The position numbers and the translations under genes are program-made. Positions 54,354 through 62,988 of a stretch of DNA of 64,000 nucleotides are shown piece after piece. The notes beneath the pieces are model-generated. The model ran no database searches. It saw only the letters and a program-made list of their open reading frames with translations, and had not been told where the DNA came from. Location: positions 62,001-126,000 of the forward strand of contig NZ_JAQSWB010000007.1 of the NCBI RefSeq assembly GCF_029266855.1, in the 5' to 3' direction. The DNA comes from Fluviicola sp. Lineage in GTDB: Bacteria > Bacteroidota > Bacteroidia > Flavobacteriales_D > Crocinitomicaceae. Within the stretch, counting starts at the first letter, position 1. The number at the start of each line of letters is the position of its first letter.

Positions 54354-56114
54354 ATGGCCAAACAGAGCAAAATTGATTTTAGGATTTTTAAACGACTGCT
54401 GAAGTTTGCAAAGCCTTATTCCGGGCTTTTAATTCTGGCTTTTTTGTGCACTGTTTTACTTTCTGTTATTGGCCCTCTAAGACCTATGATCATTGGAAAT
54501 ACCGTGCAGAAATACATTGTAGATTCCAAAGAACCCGAATTATTTTTGAAATGGACCCTGATCGTAGGAGGAATGCTTCTTTTCGAAGCCCTTCTCCAAT
54601 TTACAACTACCTATTTCTCGAATTTCATGGCACAATCTGTTATCCGTGATATTCGAATAAAAATATTCAATCACTTGTCGACTTTCAGAATGCAGTTTTT
54701 CGACCGGTCACCTGTTGGCGGTTTAGTAACTCGTGTGGTTTCCGACATTGAAGCTATTTCAGAAGTCTTCTCTTCGGGATTGATTGATATTTTAGGCGAT
54801 CTATTGATGCTTATAGTTGTTTTGATCCTCATGTTTACAAGCAACTGGCAGCTCTCACTTCTTGCCCTCATCCCCATTCCGATCCTGATCTTTGCTACCC
54901 GGGTTTTTGCGAAAGCTATGCGTAAAAGTTTCCAGCAGGAAGGAACAGCGGTACATCGTTTGAATTCCTTTGTACAGGAACGACTTACCGGAATGAATAT
55001 CGTTCAGATCTTCGGGAGGGAAAAAATGGAATATGCCGCGTTCCAGGAAGCGAATAAAACACACAGACAAGCTCACGTCAACGCTGTCTGGGCCTTCTCT
55101 ATCTTCTTCCCGGTTGTAGAATTCCTAAGTTCGCTTTCCATGGCCTTACTTATTGTATGGGCTGCTTTTTCAATGACAGGAGAGCGCATGGGAGACACAC
55201 AATTATTCGGCACCGTATTTAGTTTTACCCTTTGGATCCAGATGTTGTTCAGACCTATTCGTATGCTGGCAGATAAATTCAACATTCTCCAGCGGGGTAT
55301 CGTCCGTGCCGATAAAGTATTTGAATTGCTGGATACCCATGAGCACGTTCAGGAATCAGGAACCATTACGGATTGTGATTTTGAACAACCATTAAAATTC
55401 GAGCATGTTTATTTCGCCTATAAGGATGAAGATTGGGTTTTGAAAGATATTAACCTGACAATTCAACCCAAGGAAACGATCGCTTTTGTTGGAGCTACCG
55501 GAGCAGGTAAAACTTCGATCGTGAATCTTCTGAGCCGTTTCTATGAATATCAAAAAGGAACCATTCACATCGGCGAAGTGGAACTGCGGGAGATACAAAT
55601 GGACATCCTTCGGAAAAACATTGCCATTGTGCTTCAGGATGTCTTCCTGTTTTCAGACACTATCCATAACAACATCACTTTGGGTAACGAAGCAATTAGC
55701 CGCGAAGAAGTTATTGCAGCAGCAAAAGCAGTGGGAGCAGACAGTTTTATCGAGAAACTCCCGAATGGCTACGATTACCAGGTTGGTGAACGGGGCGGTG
55801 TTCTATCAGTCGGGCAAAGACAGTTGCTTGCATTTATCCGCGCTTACGTATACAATCCGCATATTTTAATTTTGGACGAGGCCACTTCAAGTGTCGACAA
55901 CGAATCTGAAATGATGATTCAACGCGCCACCGAACAACTTACCAAAGGAAGAACTTCAATAGTTATCGCACACCGATTATCTACCATACAGGCAGCAGAC
56001 AAAATCATTGTCCTGGACAAAGGTGAGATCCAGGAAACCGGTTCTCACGAAGAGTTATTACGCAAAGATGGACTGTATAAAAAACTGCACTCCATGCAAT
56101 TCACAAAGAAATGA
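54354..56114 (+). CDS. ABC exporter (fused membrane and ATPase domains)
   Basis: Homodimer-type ABC exporter, MsbA/LmrA-like, 586 residues. Residues 1-330 form the six-helix membrane domain; the ATPase domain follows with Walker A GATGAGKTS near residue 385, a signature written LSVGQRQ in place of LSGGQ, and Walker B ILILDEATSSVDNES. Substrate unknown (lipid or drug). The next gene starts inside its stop (ATGA) and encodes a binding-protein-like domain without signal peptide. Confidence 0.94.
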   Translation: MAKQSKIDFRIFKRLLKFAKPYSGLLILAFLCTVLLSVIGPLRPMIIGNTVQKYIVDSKEPELFLKWTLIVGGMLLFEALLQFTTTYFSNFMAQSVIRDIRIKIFNHLSTFRMQFFDRSPVGGLVTRVVSDIEAISEVFSSGLIDILGDLLMLIVVLILMFTSNWQLSLLALIPIPILIFATRVFAKAMRKSFQQEGTAVHRLNSFVQERLTGMNIVQIFGREKMEYAAFQEANKTHRQAHVNAVWAFSIFFPVVEFLSSLSMALLIVWAAFSMTGERMGDTQLFGTVFSFTLWIQMLFRPIRMLADKFNILQRGIVRADKVFELLDTHEHVQESGTITDCDFEQPLKFEHVYFAYKDEDWVLKDINLTIQPKETIAFVGATGAGKTSIVNLLSRFYEYQKGTIHIGEVELREIQMDILRKNIAIVLQDVFLFSDTIHNNITLGNEAISREEVIAAAKAVGADSFIEKLPNGYDYQVGERGGVLSVGQRQLLAFIRAYVYNPHILILDEATSSVDNESEMMIQRATEQLTKGRTSIVIAHRLSTIQAADKIIVLDKGEIQETGSHEELLRKDGLYKKLHSMQFTKK

Positions 56115-56977
56115 CAAACGAATTAGGACTTAAGATCGGTGGTGTGCCAGAACATTTTAATTTACCGTGGAGACTTGCAATTGAAGAGGGGAAATTCCAG
56201 GAAATCGGTTTAAATCTTCACTGGTCTGACATGAGTGGCGGAACAGGGCAAATGGTCCGCGGACTGGAAACCGGAACAATTGATATTGCGGTTCTTCTAA
56301 CTGAAGGAATTACTAAGTCTATCTTACAAGGCTTAGACGCAAAAATTTTGGAAGTGTATGTCGTTTCTCCCTTAAACTGGGGAATTCATGTACCAAATAA
56401 AGGCGCAATAAAAAAACCGGAAGATATCGAAGATCAAACCTTTGCCATTTCCAGGTACGGTTCCGGATCTCATTTAATGGCTTATGTCATGGCAGACCAA
56501 TACGATTGGAACCTGGAGGGATTGAAATTTAATGTGATTGGCGATATTTATGGTGGTTTATGGGCACTTGAGAATAATGAAGCTCAGGCATTTTTATGGG
56601 AAAAATACACCACCTTTCCATTTGTAGAACAAGGCAAGTGCGATTACGTAGGCGACGTTGTAACCCCATGGCCTTGTTTTGTCATTGCGGCACGAACAGA
56701 GGTTGCTGAAAAACATGCGGATCTTCTGAAGAAAATGTGTTCCATTGTGAATCAAAAAGCATTGGAAGTAAAAGAAAATCCTGATTCTGCAGAGATCATT
56801 TCCTGGAGGTATAATCTACGTTTGGACCAGGTAAAAGACTGGCTATCCGAAACCGAATGGAATTATAAGGGAATTGAGTATCCGCTTGCTTTTGAAAAGA
56901 CGACACATTATTTGAAAAAACTCAATTTGCTTTCAGAAGAAGAAGCAGAAGACTGGAGAGATAAACTATTTGTTTAA
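56111..56977 (+). CDS. Periplasmic-binding-protein-fold protein lacking a signal peptide
   Basis: A 288-residue protein with the fold of type 2 solute-binding proteins of the NMT1/THI5/SsuA kind: LGLKIGGVPEHFNLPWRLAIEEGKFQEIGL, GGTGQMVRGLETGTIDIAVLLTEG, and a Y.GS-type hinge ISRYGSGSHLMAYVMADQ. No signal peptide or lipobox is visible at the N-terminus, and no longer frame is available since the start overlaps the ABC exporter stop. It is therefore predicted to be cytosolic; it might be an enzyme of the THI5-like class, or a cytosolic sensor. Function unknown. Confidence 0.85.
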   Translation: MTNELGLKIGGVPEHFNLPWRLAIEEGKFQEIGLNLHWSDMSGGTGQMVRGLETGTIDIAVLLTEGITKSILQGLDAKILEVYVVSPLNWGIHVPNKGAIKKPEDIEDQTFAISRYGSGSHLMAYVMADQYDWNLEGLKFNVIGDIYGGLWALENNEAQAFLWEKYTTFPFVEQGKCDYVGDVVTPWPCFVIAARTEVAEKHADLLKKMCSIVNQKALEVKENPDSAEIISWRYNLRLDQVKDWLSETEWNYKGIEYPLAFEKTTHYLKKLNLLSEEEAEDWRDKLFV

Positions 56978-57037
56978 ACCTTCAAACGAGGATAAAAGAG
57001 TTCAAGGTTGAAACTTTTTGAACTTTTGAACTTTCTT

Positions 57038-57313
57038 CTACCATCCGTTTGACTGACGTTTAGCTCTTTTTTGACGTTTTTCGTTCCTTTTCACACTTTT
57101 CTTTGCTTCCTTGGATTGTCTTGACCAAAATGCTTTCTTGGATTTTTTCGCTTCCTTTTTAGCTGCTTTGGCCTCTTTCTTCCTGCGTTTGGCAATTGTT
57201 TTCTCCGCTTTGGCAATAGAGCCATCCTGACTGTATGATGAAGTAACAGAACCTGCACCAAAAATAAACAGTCCACACAATACAAACAGTTGTAAAAACG
57301 TTCTTAACTTCAT
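57038..57313 (-). CDS. Short secreted Lys/Arg-rich protein
   Basis: A 91-residue protein from the ATG at 57311-57313 with a signal peptide of about 32 residues (MKLRTFLQLFVLCGLFIFGA ... SYSQ) and a mature part dominated by Lys, Arg and Ala (AKRRKKEAKAAKKEAKKSKK), probably a highly charged helix. No known family. It is divergent from the lipoprotein gene starting 25 bp away. Confidence 0.7.
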   Translation of the reverse strand: MKLRTFLQLFVLCGLFIFGAGSVTSSYSQDGSIAKAEKTIAKRRKKEAKAAKKEAKKSKKAFWSRQSKEAKKSVKRNEKRQKRAKRQSNGW

Positions 57314-57338
57314 AATTTTATCATTCCAATTAAGTAAA

Positions 57339-57761
57339 GTGAAAATACGAATCTTTTTAATGATTTTACTCATAGCCGGCGTTTCTTGTAAAAAAAACAA
57401 GTCACACCCTGTGCCGAGTATCGCGTTTGATTTTCAGATCGATCTTACTTTGCCTTCTTACCAGGAATTGAACAATGTTGGCGGCTGGGCCTACGTTTCA
57501 GGTGGAATCAAAGGAATTGTTGTTTACCGGCAATCCACAGATGCTTTTGTAGCATGGGAACGAATGTCCCCCGAAGATCCTGACAATACTTGTGTTGAGG
57601 GTTTAACACCGGATTCTAGCAATTTCTTACAATTAAATGATCCGTGTTCAGGAGCTAAATTCTCGATGTACGACGGATCACCCATTTCCGGATCAAGCTG
57701 GGGTTTGCGAAAATACCAGGCAATCTGGAACGGAAGCAATCTGTTGCGGATTTATAATTGA
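57339..57761 (+). CDS. Putative lipoprotein
   Basis: A 140-residue lipoprotein with signal ending IAGVSC (Cys17). I keep the GTG start at 57339 because it supplies the positively charged start (KIRIF) a lipoprotein signal needs; the next ATG (57360) would lack it. The mature part has FQIDLTLPSYQELNNVGGWAYVSGGIKGIVVYR and three further cysteines with D..C.EG and NDPCSGAKFS motifs, reminiscent of Rieske-like or cell-surface domains in Bacteroidota, but no cluster ligands (paired His) are visible. Function unknown. Confidence 0.75.
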   Translation: MKIRIFLMILLIAGVSCKKNKSHPVPSIAFDFQIDLTLPSYQELNNVGGWAYVSGGIKGIVVYRQSTDAFVAWERMSPEDPDNTCVEGLTPDSSNFLQLNDPCSGAKFSMYDGSPISGSSWGLRKYQAIWNGSNLLRIYN

Positions 57762-57803
57762 GGATCAAAAGGTTTAAATAAATCTACATTAAACTTGAAC
57801 TCC

Positions 57804-59300
57804 TCACCTCGCTTCCGTCTTCCAAATTTCCACATAAGAATTCGAATTTCTCGGATTAATTCCATGTAAAAATTTGTCTACGAATCCCGGTTCGATCTGG
57901 GCCTCCAGGTGCATCTCCGGATAAATGAGTTTGAATGTGTCAATACGCTGGTCTAAAGACTTTTCACCAAAGAAGAAGATATAATCCTGCGGTTCTGTCG
58001 TATAATAACTTGCCGGATTAACAGTATCCAAATTCCAGCGCTCCAAAACCTTATAGTTCCATCTACCGGAGTAGAAAAAAGGCATCATCTCAGGATTGGT
58101 TTCTCCGGTTGCTTCGATCAAAATATGTTCTCCACCATGCAATTTACCATGCAAAGCATACATTGTATTCACACGGGATTTCTTGGAAGGCATAACCGTA
58201 ATAATGCAAAGCAACGGAATATTTAAGATCCAAAATGCAACCCAGGAAACTTTCCAGAAACCATTCCAAAACTTACGCGTTCTTAACTGCTCAATTCCAA
58301 GGAAAACAAGAATCACAACCAAGGGGAAAATAGTTAAGATAAAACGTTCCTGTCTATTGGGGAAAATAGTGTGAAACAGGAGAAAAACGAATGTCGGAAT
58401 AAATAAGATAAGGTATTTTTTAGCTGACTTGAAATAAGCTATTAAAGCTAAAATCCCCAATGGAAAGAGCAGGAACCCGAAGAGCACATAAAAATACATG
58501 AAGTAGTTTGCATTTTTCATATAGCGCGTTCCTTCATTCATATTGTAAACGACATAACCTTTGAATTCCGCAAATGGATATCCCCAAATGAAATAATCTA
58601 CAACTCCCTGGGTGAGTACGAACATTACGAGCGAGCCGCCCGTCATTAAGAACAACTTTCTCCATTCCAGCTTAATCAAATAATAGATTCCCAAACCAAC
58701 GGCATAAATGGCAATTTGATAACGAAAAGAAATAGCTACACCGATCAACAAACCGGCATAGAACAAGGCCCATTTGCGATTGTCCTGTAGTGTCAGCCAC
58801 ACAGCCCACATCAAAAATGGAATACTAACGACCTCCACCAGGTTTCTTACGGATAAGAAAGGCATTGCCCATAAAAGGGCCAGCATCCATCCCACATAAC
58901 TTGCTGTTTTCCTGTTTGTTAATTTTTCAGTAATTAAATAACCAAATCGAATAACAAGCAGTGAAAATAACGCGTGGATGATCCGGTTGATTAACATCAG
59001 CGTTTTCGGGTCCGAAATACCAAAGAATTTCATTGTTACAAAATACAAATAGTTTAATCCGACATAAGTAAAGCTATGTCCTTCCGGAGCAGCGCCGGCA
59101 GGTTTATTCCATGGCAGCCAATGATTGTAATCAAATCCGTCTGCCCATGAGCCGGCAGCTTCGATCACCAGAAAATGATCATCGTGCATGCTATAACCTT
59201 CGGAGAAAATTGCCGCTATTAAACGAACGATTAATCCTACAAATAAGATTGTTTTAAGTGATGACCAGTTAATGGTTTTAATTCTTTGAGAAAGTTGCAT
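57804..59300 (-). CDS. GT-C-fold membrane glycosyltransferase
   Basis: Multi-pass membrane glycosyltransferase of 498 residues, of the mannosyltransferase (PIG-M/ALG-like or GT39-like) class. The first extracytoplasmic loop has the GT-C acidic pair EGYSMHDDHFLVIEAAG (residues about 34-50), and eleven or so hydrophobic helices follow up to residue 380, with a C-terminal soluble domain. These enzymes use polyprenyl-phosphate sugars outside the cytoplasmic membrane. Acceptor unknown; glycan or protein glycosylation is likely. Lies downstream of ahcY on the same strand but apart by a terminator. Confidence 0.85.
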   Translation of the reverse strand: MQLSQRIKTINWSSLKTILFVGLIVRLIAAIFSEGYSMHDDHFLVIEAAGSWADGFDYNHWLPWNKPAGAAPEGHSFTYVGLNYLYFVTMKFFGISDPKTLMLINRIIHALFSLLVIRFGYLITEKLTNRKTASYVGWMLALLWAMPFLSVRNLVEVVSIPFLMWAVWLTLQDNRKWALFYAGLLIGVAISFRYQIAIYAVGLGIYYLIKLEWRKLFLMTGGSLVMFVLTQGVVDYFIWGYPFAEFKGYVVYNMNEGTRYMKNANYFMYFYVLFGFLLFPLGILALIAYFKSAKKYLILFIPTFVFLLFHTIFPNRQERFILTIFPLVVILVFLGIEQLRTRKFWNGFWKVSWVAFWILNIPLLCIITVMPSKKSRVNTMYALHGKLHGGEHILIEATGETNPEMMPFFYSGRWNYKVLERWNLDTVNPASYYTTEPQDYIFFFGEKSLDQRIDTFKLIYPEMHLEAQIEPGFVDKFLHGINPRNSNSYVEIWKTEAR

Positions 59301-59383
59301 AAGCGAAATTAGCTATAATCCAAAATTAAGCAAGTTCTGTTACTTAATGATTAAATAGATAAAATAAGTGTGCAATGCACATT

Positions 59384-59403
59384 CAAGGGGATTAATCCCC
59401 TTG
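59384..59403. repeat. 20-bp perfect palindrome
   Basis: CAAGGGGATTAATCCCCTTG. Its centre GATTAATC is shared with the palindrome after groEL (16105-16136). It lies between the ahcY terminator and the glycosyltransferase gene. Confidence 0.65.
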
Positions 59404-59424
59404 GAAACACGCGTGTGTGAAACG

Positions 59425-59454
59425 AAAAAGGAATCCCTTTCGAGATTCCTTTTC
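59425..59454 (-). terminator. Terminator of ahcY
   Basis: On the minus strand AAAAGGAATC pairs with GATTCCTTTT (10 bp, 8-base loop) followed by T5. Confidence 0.8.
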
Positions 59455-59478
59455 CTATTTTATCTGTAAATCGATTTT

Positions 59479-60792
59479 TTAGTATCTGTATGCATCGGAT
59501 TTGAACGGACCTTCTACAGCTACTCCAATGTAAGCTGCTTGTTCCTGTGTCAATGTTTCCAATTCCACACCGATCTTAGCTAAATGCAAACGAGCTACTT
59601 TTTCATCTAAATGTTTTGGCAACACGTATACATCGTTCTCATAGTTTTTATGGTTTTCCCATAATTCCAATTGAGCCAATGTTTGATTTGTAAATGAATT
59701 AGACATTACAAAGGAAGGATGACCTGTTGCACAACCCAAGTTCACCAAACGACCTTCAGCCAGGATAATTACGTCATTTCCTTTAACGTTGTAAATATCT
59801 ACCTGAGGCTTAACAGTAATTTTTGTAGAACCGTAGTTTGCATTCAACCAAGCCATATCGATTTCGTTATCGAAGTGACCAATGTTACAAACGATCGCTT
59901 TGTCTTTCATGTTTTCGAAATGACGACCAACGATGATGTCTTTGTTTCCTGTAGTCGTAACAATGATATCTGCGTTAGAAACTACCGAATCCAATTTTTT
60001 AACTTCGTATCCGTCCATTGCAGCTTGTAAAGCACAAATAGGATCGATTTCAGTAACGATTACACGAGCTCCGGCACCACTCAATGAAGCAGCAGAACCT
60101 TTACCAACATCACCGTAACCACAAACAACAGCTACTTTTCCAGCCATCATAACATCCGTTGCACGACGAATTGAATCTACCAAAGATTCTTTACATCCGT
60201 ATTTGTTATCGAATTTTGATTTTGTTACCGAATCATTAACGTTGATTGCAGGCATTACCAAAGTTCCGTTTTTCTTACGCTCATGCAAACGGTGAACACC
60301 CGTTGTTGTCTCTTCGGACAATCCACGGATATCAGCAGTCAATTCAGGGAAACGGTCAAAAACCATATTGGTTAAATCACCACCGTCATCCAGGATCATG
60401 TTCAAAGGCTTTCCACCTTCAAATGCGAATATCGTTTGCTCAATACACCAGTCAAACTCCTCCTCATTCATACCTTTCCATGCAAAAACAGGAATTCCAG
60501 CAGCAGCAATTGCAGCAGCAGCGTGGTCTTGAGTTGAGAAGATATTACATGAAGACCATGTAACTTCCGCTCCTAATTCAACCAAAGTTTCAATCAAAAC
60601 AGCAGTTTGAATTGTCATGTGCAAACATCCTGCGATACGCGCACCTTTTAAAGGTTTCTTCGCACCGTATTCTGCACGCAATGACATTAATCCCGGCATC
60701 TCTGCTTCTGCTAAAACGATCTCTTTACGACCCCACTCTGCAAGCGAAATGTCTTTTACTTTGTAAGCTAATTTTTCTGTTGTATTGCTCAT
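59479..60792 (-). CDS. ahcY: Adenosylhomocysteinase
   Basis: Hydrolyses S-adenosylhomocysteine, the product of SAM-dependent methylation, to adenosine and homocysteine, using bound NAD. The 437-residue protein from the ATG at 60790-60792 has [26 protein letters not shown], the catalytic region [17 protein letters not shown], the NAD motif [12 protein letters not shown] and the C-terminal [20 protein letters not shown]...FKSDAYRY. An upstream TTG in frame is disregarded. No SAH riboswitch was recognised. Confidence 0.97.
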   Translation of the reverse strand: MSNTTEKLAYKVKDISLAEWGRKEIVLAEAEMPGLMSLRAEYGAKKPLKGARIAGCLHMTIQTAVLIETLVELGAEVTWSSCNIFSTQDHAAAAIAAAGIPVFAWKGMNEEEFDWCIEQTIFAFEGGKPLNMILDDGGDLTNMVFDRFPELTADIRGLSEETTTGVHRLHERKKNGTLVMPAINVNDSVTKSKFDNKYGCKESLVDSIRRATDVMMAGKVAVVCGYGDVGKGSAASLSGAGARVIVTEIDPICALQAAMDGYEVKKLDSVVSNADIIVTTTGNKDIIVGRHFENMKDKAIVCNIGHFDNEIDMAWLNANYGSTKITVKPQVDIYNVKGNDVIILAEGRLVNLGCATGHPSFVMSNSFTNQTLAQLELWENHKNYENDVYVLPKHLDEKVARLHLAKIGVELETLTQEQAAYIGVAVEGPFKSDAYRY

Positions 60793-60822
60793 AAATGTTT
60801 TATTGCTCAATTTTTACGACTG

Positions 60823-60830
60823 CAAAGATA
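60823..60830 (-). promoter_or_regulatory. ahcY -7 element
   Basis: TATCTTTG on the minus strand fits TAnnTTTG about 31 bp before the ATG; the -33 side is weak. Confidence 0.55.
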
Positions 60831-60902
60831 CAGTATAGGTTTGTGAATTAAAAATGTAAAATGCAAAATTCAAAAGAGTTAAGACTCAATGGTTAGAAGT
60901 TC

Positions 60903-61679
60903 TTAATTCTCTTTCGGGTTTCCGATCAGATACAAAATACCAACCGGACCTGATTTTTGTCTCCCTACTTTCCATTCAAAATTTTCATTCCCTTTCACTC
61001 GTGAAACCAACTCATTCATTTCTGGAATAGTATATGTTCGCAGTGCAGAAAGAATTCCATCCAGCATTACAAAAAGTGGAACTAGTGGAATGAAGTATGT
61101 GAAAACAATTCTTCCGAATGAAAAAGGGCGAATGAAAGGAGTCATCAATAAAACATTGATCGGTGAAAAAATCATGGCAAGAACGCTTTTCACATTTCGT
61201 TCCTGTGACTCAAAAATGGCAATCGGACTCCTGGAATCAACGGCATTTTGCAAGATCTGAACTGCATCTTCTTCTGAAAAATGATGCAGGGAAAGAAACT
61301 GGGTCCGGACACCTTTTAATTGTTGCGGGACATTTCGTGCATCCACTGAACTTTTTTCATATTTAAAATTGGACGCCTGTTTACTTACATATTCAAAGGC
61401 TTTTAAATTGGGGTAATAATCAGTCAGTATTATTTGTAAATCCGGATGATCTTTCTGTAGGCGTTTAGATAATTTAAACAGACCACCGCCCCCACCTGAG
61501 GCCAGGTCAATAATTTGCTGATCCCCGCTTTTCGCAATTGCTTCCGATAAAAGTGGTGTAATTGATTTATAAATATCAAATTGATTGGAGATAAATTGCA
61601 AAAAATCAGTCAGGTAATTTCTTAAAAAACCGGGAAACCAGGTTTGATCTTCAAATTCAAATAATTGTTTACGTTTCAT
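60903..61679 (-). CDS. SAM-dependent methyltransferase next to a TetR regulator
   Basis: A 258-residue class I methyltransferase-like protein. The SAM motif is in QQIIDLASGGGGGLFKLSKRL near residue 55, then IILTDYYPNLKAF and LSLHHFSEEDAVQIL. A hydrophobic stretch at about 165-215 (MIFSPINVLLMTPFIRPFSFGRIVFTYF, in two parts) suggests membrane association. Substrate unknown, possibly a lipid. It is divergent from the TetR gene and a palindrome overlaps its promoter, so repression by that regulator is likely. Confidence 0.82.
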   Translation of the reverse strand: MKRKQLFEFEDQTWFPGFLRNYLTDFLQFISNQFDIYKSITPLLSEAIAKSGDQQIIDLASGGGGGLFKLSKRLQKDHPDLQIILTDYYPNLKAFEYVSKQASNFKYEKSSVDARNVPQQLKGVRTQFLSLHHFSEEDAVQILQNAVDSRSPIAIFESQERNVKSVLAMIFSPINVLLMTPFIRPFSFGRIVFTYFIPLVPLFVMLDGILSALRTYTIPEMNELVSRVKGNENFEWKVGRQKSGPVGILYLIGNPKEN

Positions 61680-61688
61680 AACGAAATA

Positions 61689-61717
61689 TTTAGTATCTTT
61701 AGGTCAAAGGTACTAAA
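61689..61717. promoter_or_regulatory. Probable TetR operator overlapping the methyltransferase promoter
   Basis: TTTAGTATCTTT (61689-61700), five bases, and AAAGGTACTAAA (61706-61717) form an inverted repeat with one mismatch. On the minus strand TACCTTTG (61705-61712), a -7 element, lies inside it. A further half-site-like TTTACTAAA follows at 61738. Confidence 0.7.
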
Positions 61718-61752
61718 CTTATTTGAATTAGGTCAGGTTTACTAAAAAATAA

Positions 61753-62364
61753 ATGAAAACAAGAGATAAAATATTGCAAACAGCCCTGGACTTATTCAAT
61801 AAGCATGGAGTTCCGAATGTAACCTTGCGCCGGATTGCCGCAGAAATGTTCATCAGCCAAGGGAATTTAAATTACCATTTCAAGCACCGGGAAGATATCA
61901 TTGAAGCCCTCTATTTTCAATTATTGGAAACATTTGAAAGTGAAAAAGCGAAGCTGGATACTGAAAAAATTGATTTTCAATTTGTAATGGATTCTACTCG
62001 CGCAGGAATGGAAGCACTTTTCAAATACCGTTTTCTTATGATTGACTTCAACCAGAACATGCGTGAAAATCCGAAACTGCATGAACATTTCAAACAGCTG
62101 GAAGAAGTACGGAGAACCACCTATCTGTATTCGTTTGACCTTGCTATTAAAGCCGGAGTTATGCGGGCACCTGCATTCGAAGGAGAATACAACGGATTGA
62201 ATGAACGAATCCGTGTTTTTAGCGACTACTGGATAGCTTCAGCTGAAGTTTATGGAGAACCTGTGGAAACAACAGTAGATAAGTACCATAACTTATTAGT
62301 TGAGATGTTCTTTCCGTATTTTACAAAGGATTCGCAGCGGGAGTTTTTGTTAAAGCGACTTTAA
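61753..62364 (+). CDS. TetR-family transcriptional regulator
   Basis: A 203-residue regulator with an N-terminal TetR helix-turn-helix (TRDKILQTALDLFNKHGVPNVTLRRIAAEMFISQGNLNYHFKHRED in two parts) and an all-helical ligand/dimer domain. Ligand unknown. It is divergent from the methyltransferase gene, with the palindromic site in between, so autoregulation plus control of the neighbour is the simplest model. Confidence 0.93.
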   Translation: MKTRDKILQTALDLFNKHGVPNVTLRRIAAEMFISQGNLNYHFKHREDIIEALYFQLLETFESEKAKLDTEKIDFQFVMDSTRAGMEALFKYRFLMIDFNQNMRENPKLHEHFKQLEEVRRTTYLYSFDLAIKAGVMRAPAFEGEYNGLNERIRVFSDYWIASAEVYGEPVETTVDKYHNLLVEMFFPYFTKDSQREFLLKRL

Positions 62365-62369
62365 GAAAT

Positions 62370-62400
62370 AAAAAAATCCCCAATCATTTGACCGGGGATT
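62370..62400 (-). terminator. Terminator of the YqeY-like gene
   Basis: On the minus strand AATCCCC pairs with GGGGATT around a 12-base loop and is followed by a T-run. It lies between the convergent TetR and YqeY genes. Confidence 0.75.
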
Positions 62401-62448
62401 CTCCAACAATAAAAACAGAGTCTAAGGAAACTCTCGTTTAACAATACA

Positions 62449-62901
62449 TTACAAATTAGCCAAAGCTTCTTTTACCAGTTCGGAAACACGTTTCCCATCT
62501 GCTTTTCCAGCTAACTGACCGTTTACAGGTCCCATTACTTTACCCATATCCTGAGGTCCGCTGGCACCAACTTCAGCAATTTTTGCCGCGATGATTGCAC
62601 GAACTTCGTCTTCGGACATCATTTTCGGTAAATAGTCCTCTAAAACTTTTGCCTGAAACAATTCTTCTTCCGCCAAATCATTTCTTCCCTGGTCAACATA
62701 AATCTGGTAAGTCTCCATGCGTTGTTTGTGAAGTTTCAAAACGATTTTATTCGCTGCTTCTTCCGTCAACTCACCTGAACTACCGGATGTTGCCTCCAGT
62801 AATAATTTACTTTTAATATCACGCAAAACTGCAAGGCGTTCTTTCTCCTTAGCAAGCATCGCGTTTTTTATATCCTGATTGATTTTTTCTGTGAAATTCA
62901 T
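62449..62901 (-). CDS. GatB/YqeY domain protein
   Basis: A 150-residue protein of the GatB/YqeY family, related to the tail domain of the glutamyl-tRNA amidotransferase subunit GatB. It starts NFTEKINQDIKNAMLAKEKERLAVLRDIKSKLL and has VLEDYLPKMMSEDEVRAIIAAKI and DMGKVMGPVNGQLAGKADGKRVSELVKEAL, the family C-terminus. It may act in tRNA-related processes; role not established. It follows ftsZ, as in other Bacteroidota by recollection. Confidence 0.93.
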   Translation of the reverse strand: MNFTEKINQDIKNAMLAKEKERLAVLRDIKSKLLLEATSGSSGELTEEAANKIVLKLHKQRMETYQIYVDQGRNDLAEEELFQAKVLEDYLPKMMSEDEVRAIIAAKIAEVGASGPQDMGKVMGPVNGQLAGKADGKRVSELVKEALANL

Positions 62902-62988
62902 TTTTGAGGATTTTAAGATTTTAGGACTTTAAGACATCAGGACTAAATGAGTCTTAATATCTTAAAATCCTGTTGTCTTAATGTCTAT
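62902..62988. repeat. Hairpin of the GGATTTTAAGA family between ftsZ and yqeY-like gene
   Basis: AGGATTTTAAGAT (62907-62919) and its exact complement (62959-62971) form a 13-bp stem with an inner TTTAAGAC/GTCTTAA stem. A further GTCTTAATGTC copy follows. The same family is present at 26150, 49745 and 51045. Confidence 0.75.

Noticed and set aside
57360-57761. ATG start for the putative lipoprotein
   Set aside because: It leaves a signal without positive charge; the GTG at 57339 gives a normal lipoprotein signal.
60793-60900. SAH or SAM riboswitch upstream of ahcY
   Set aside because: The leader is only about 25 nt if the TATCTTTG element is used, and no suitable helices are visible.
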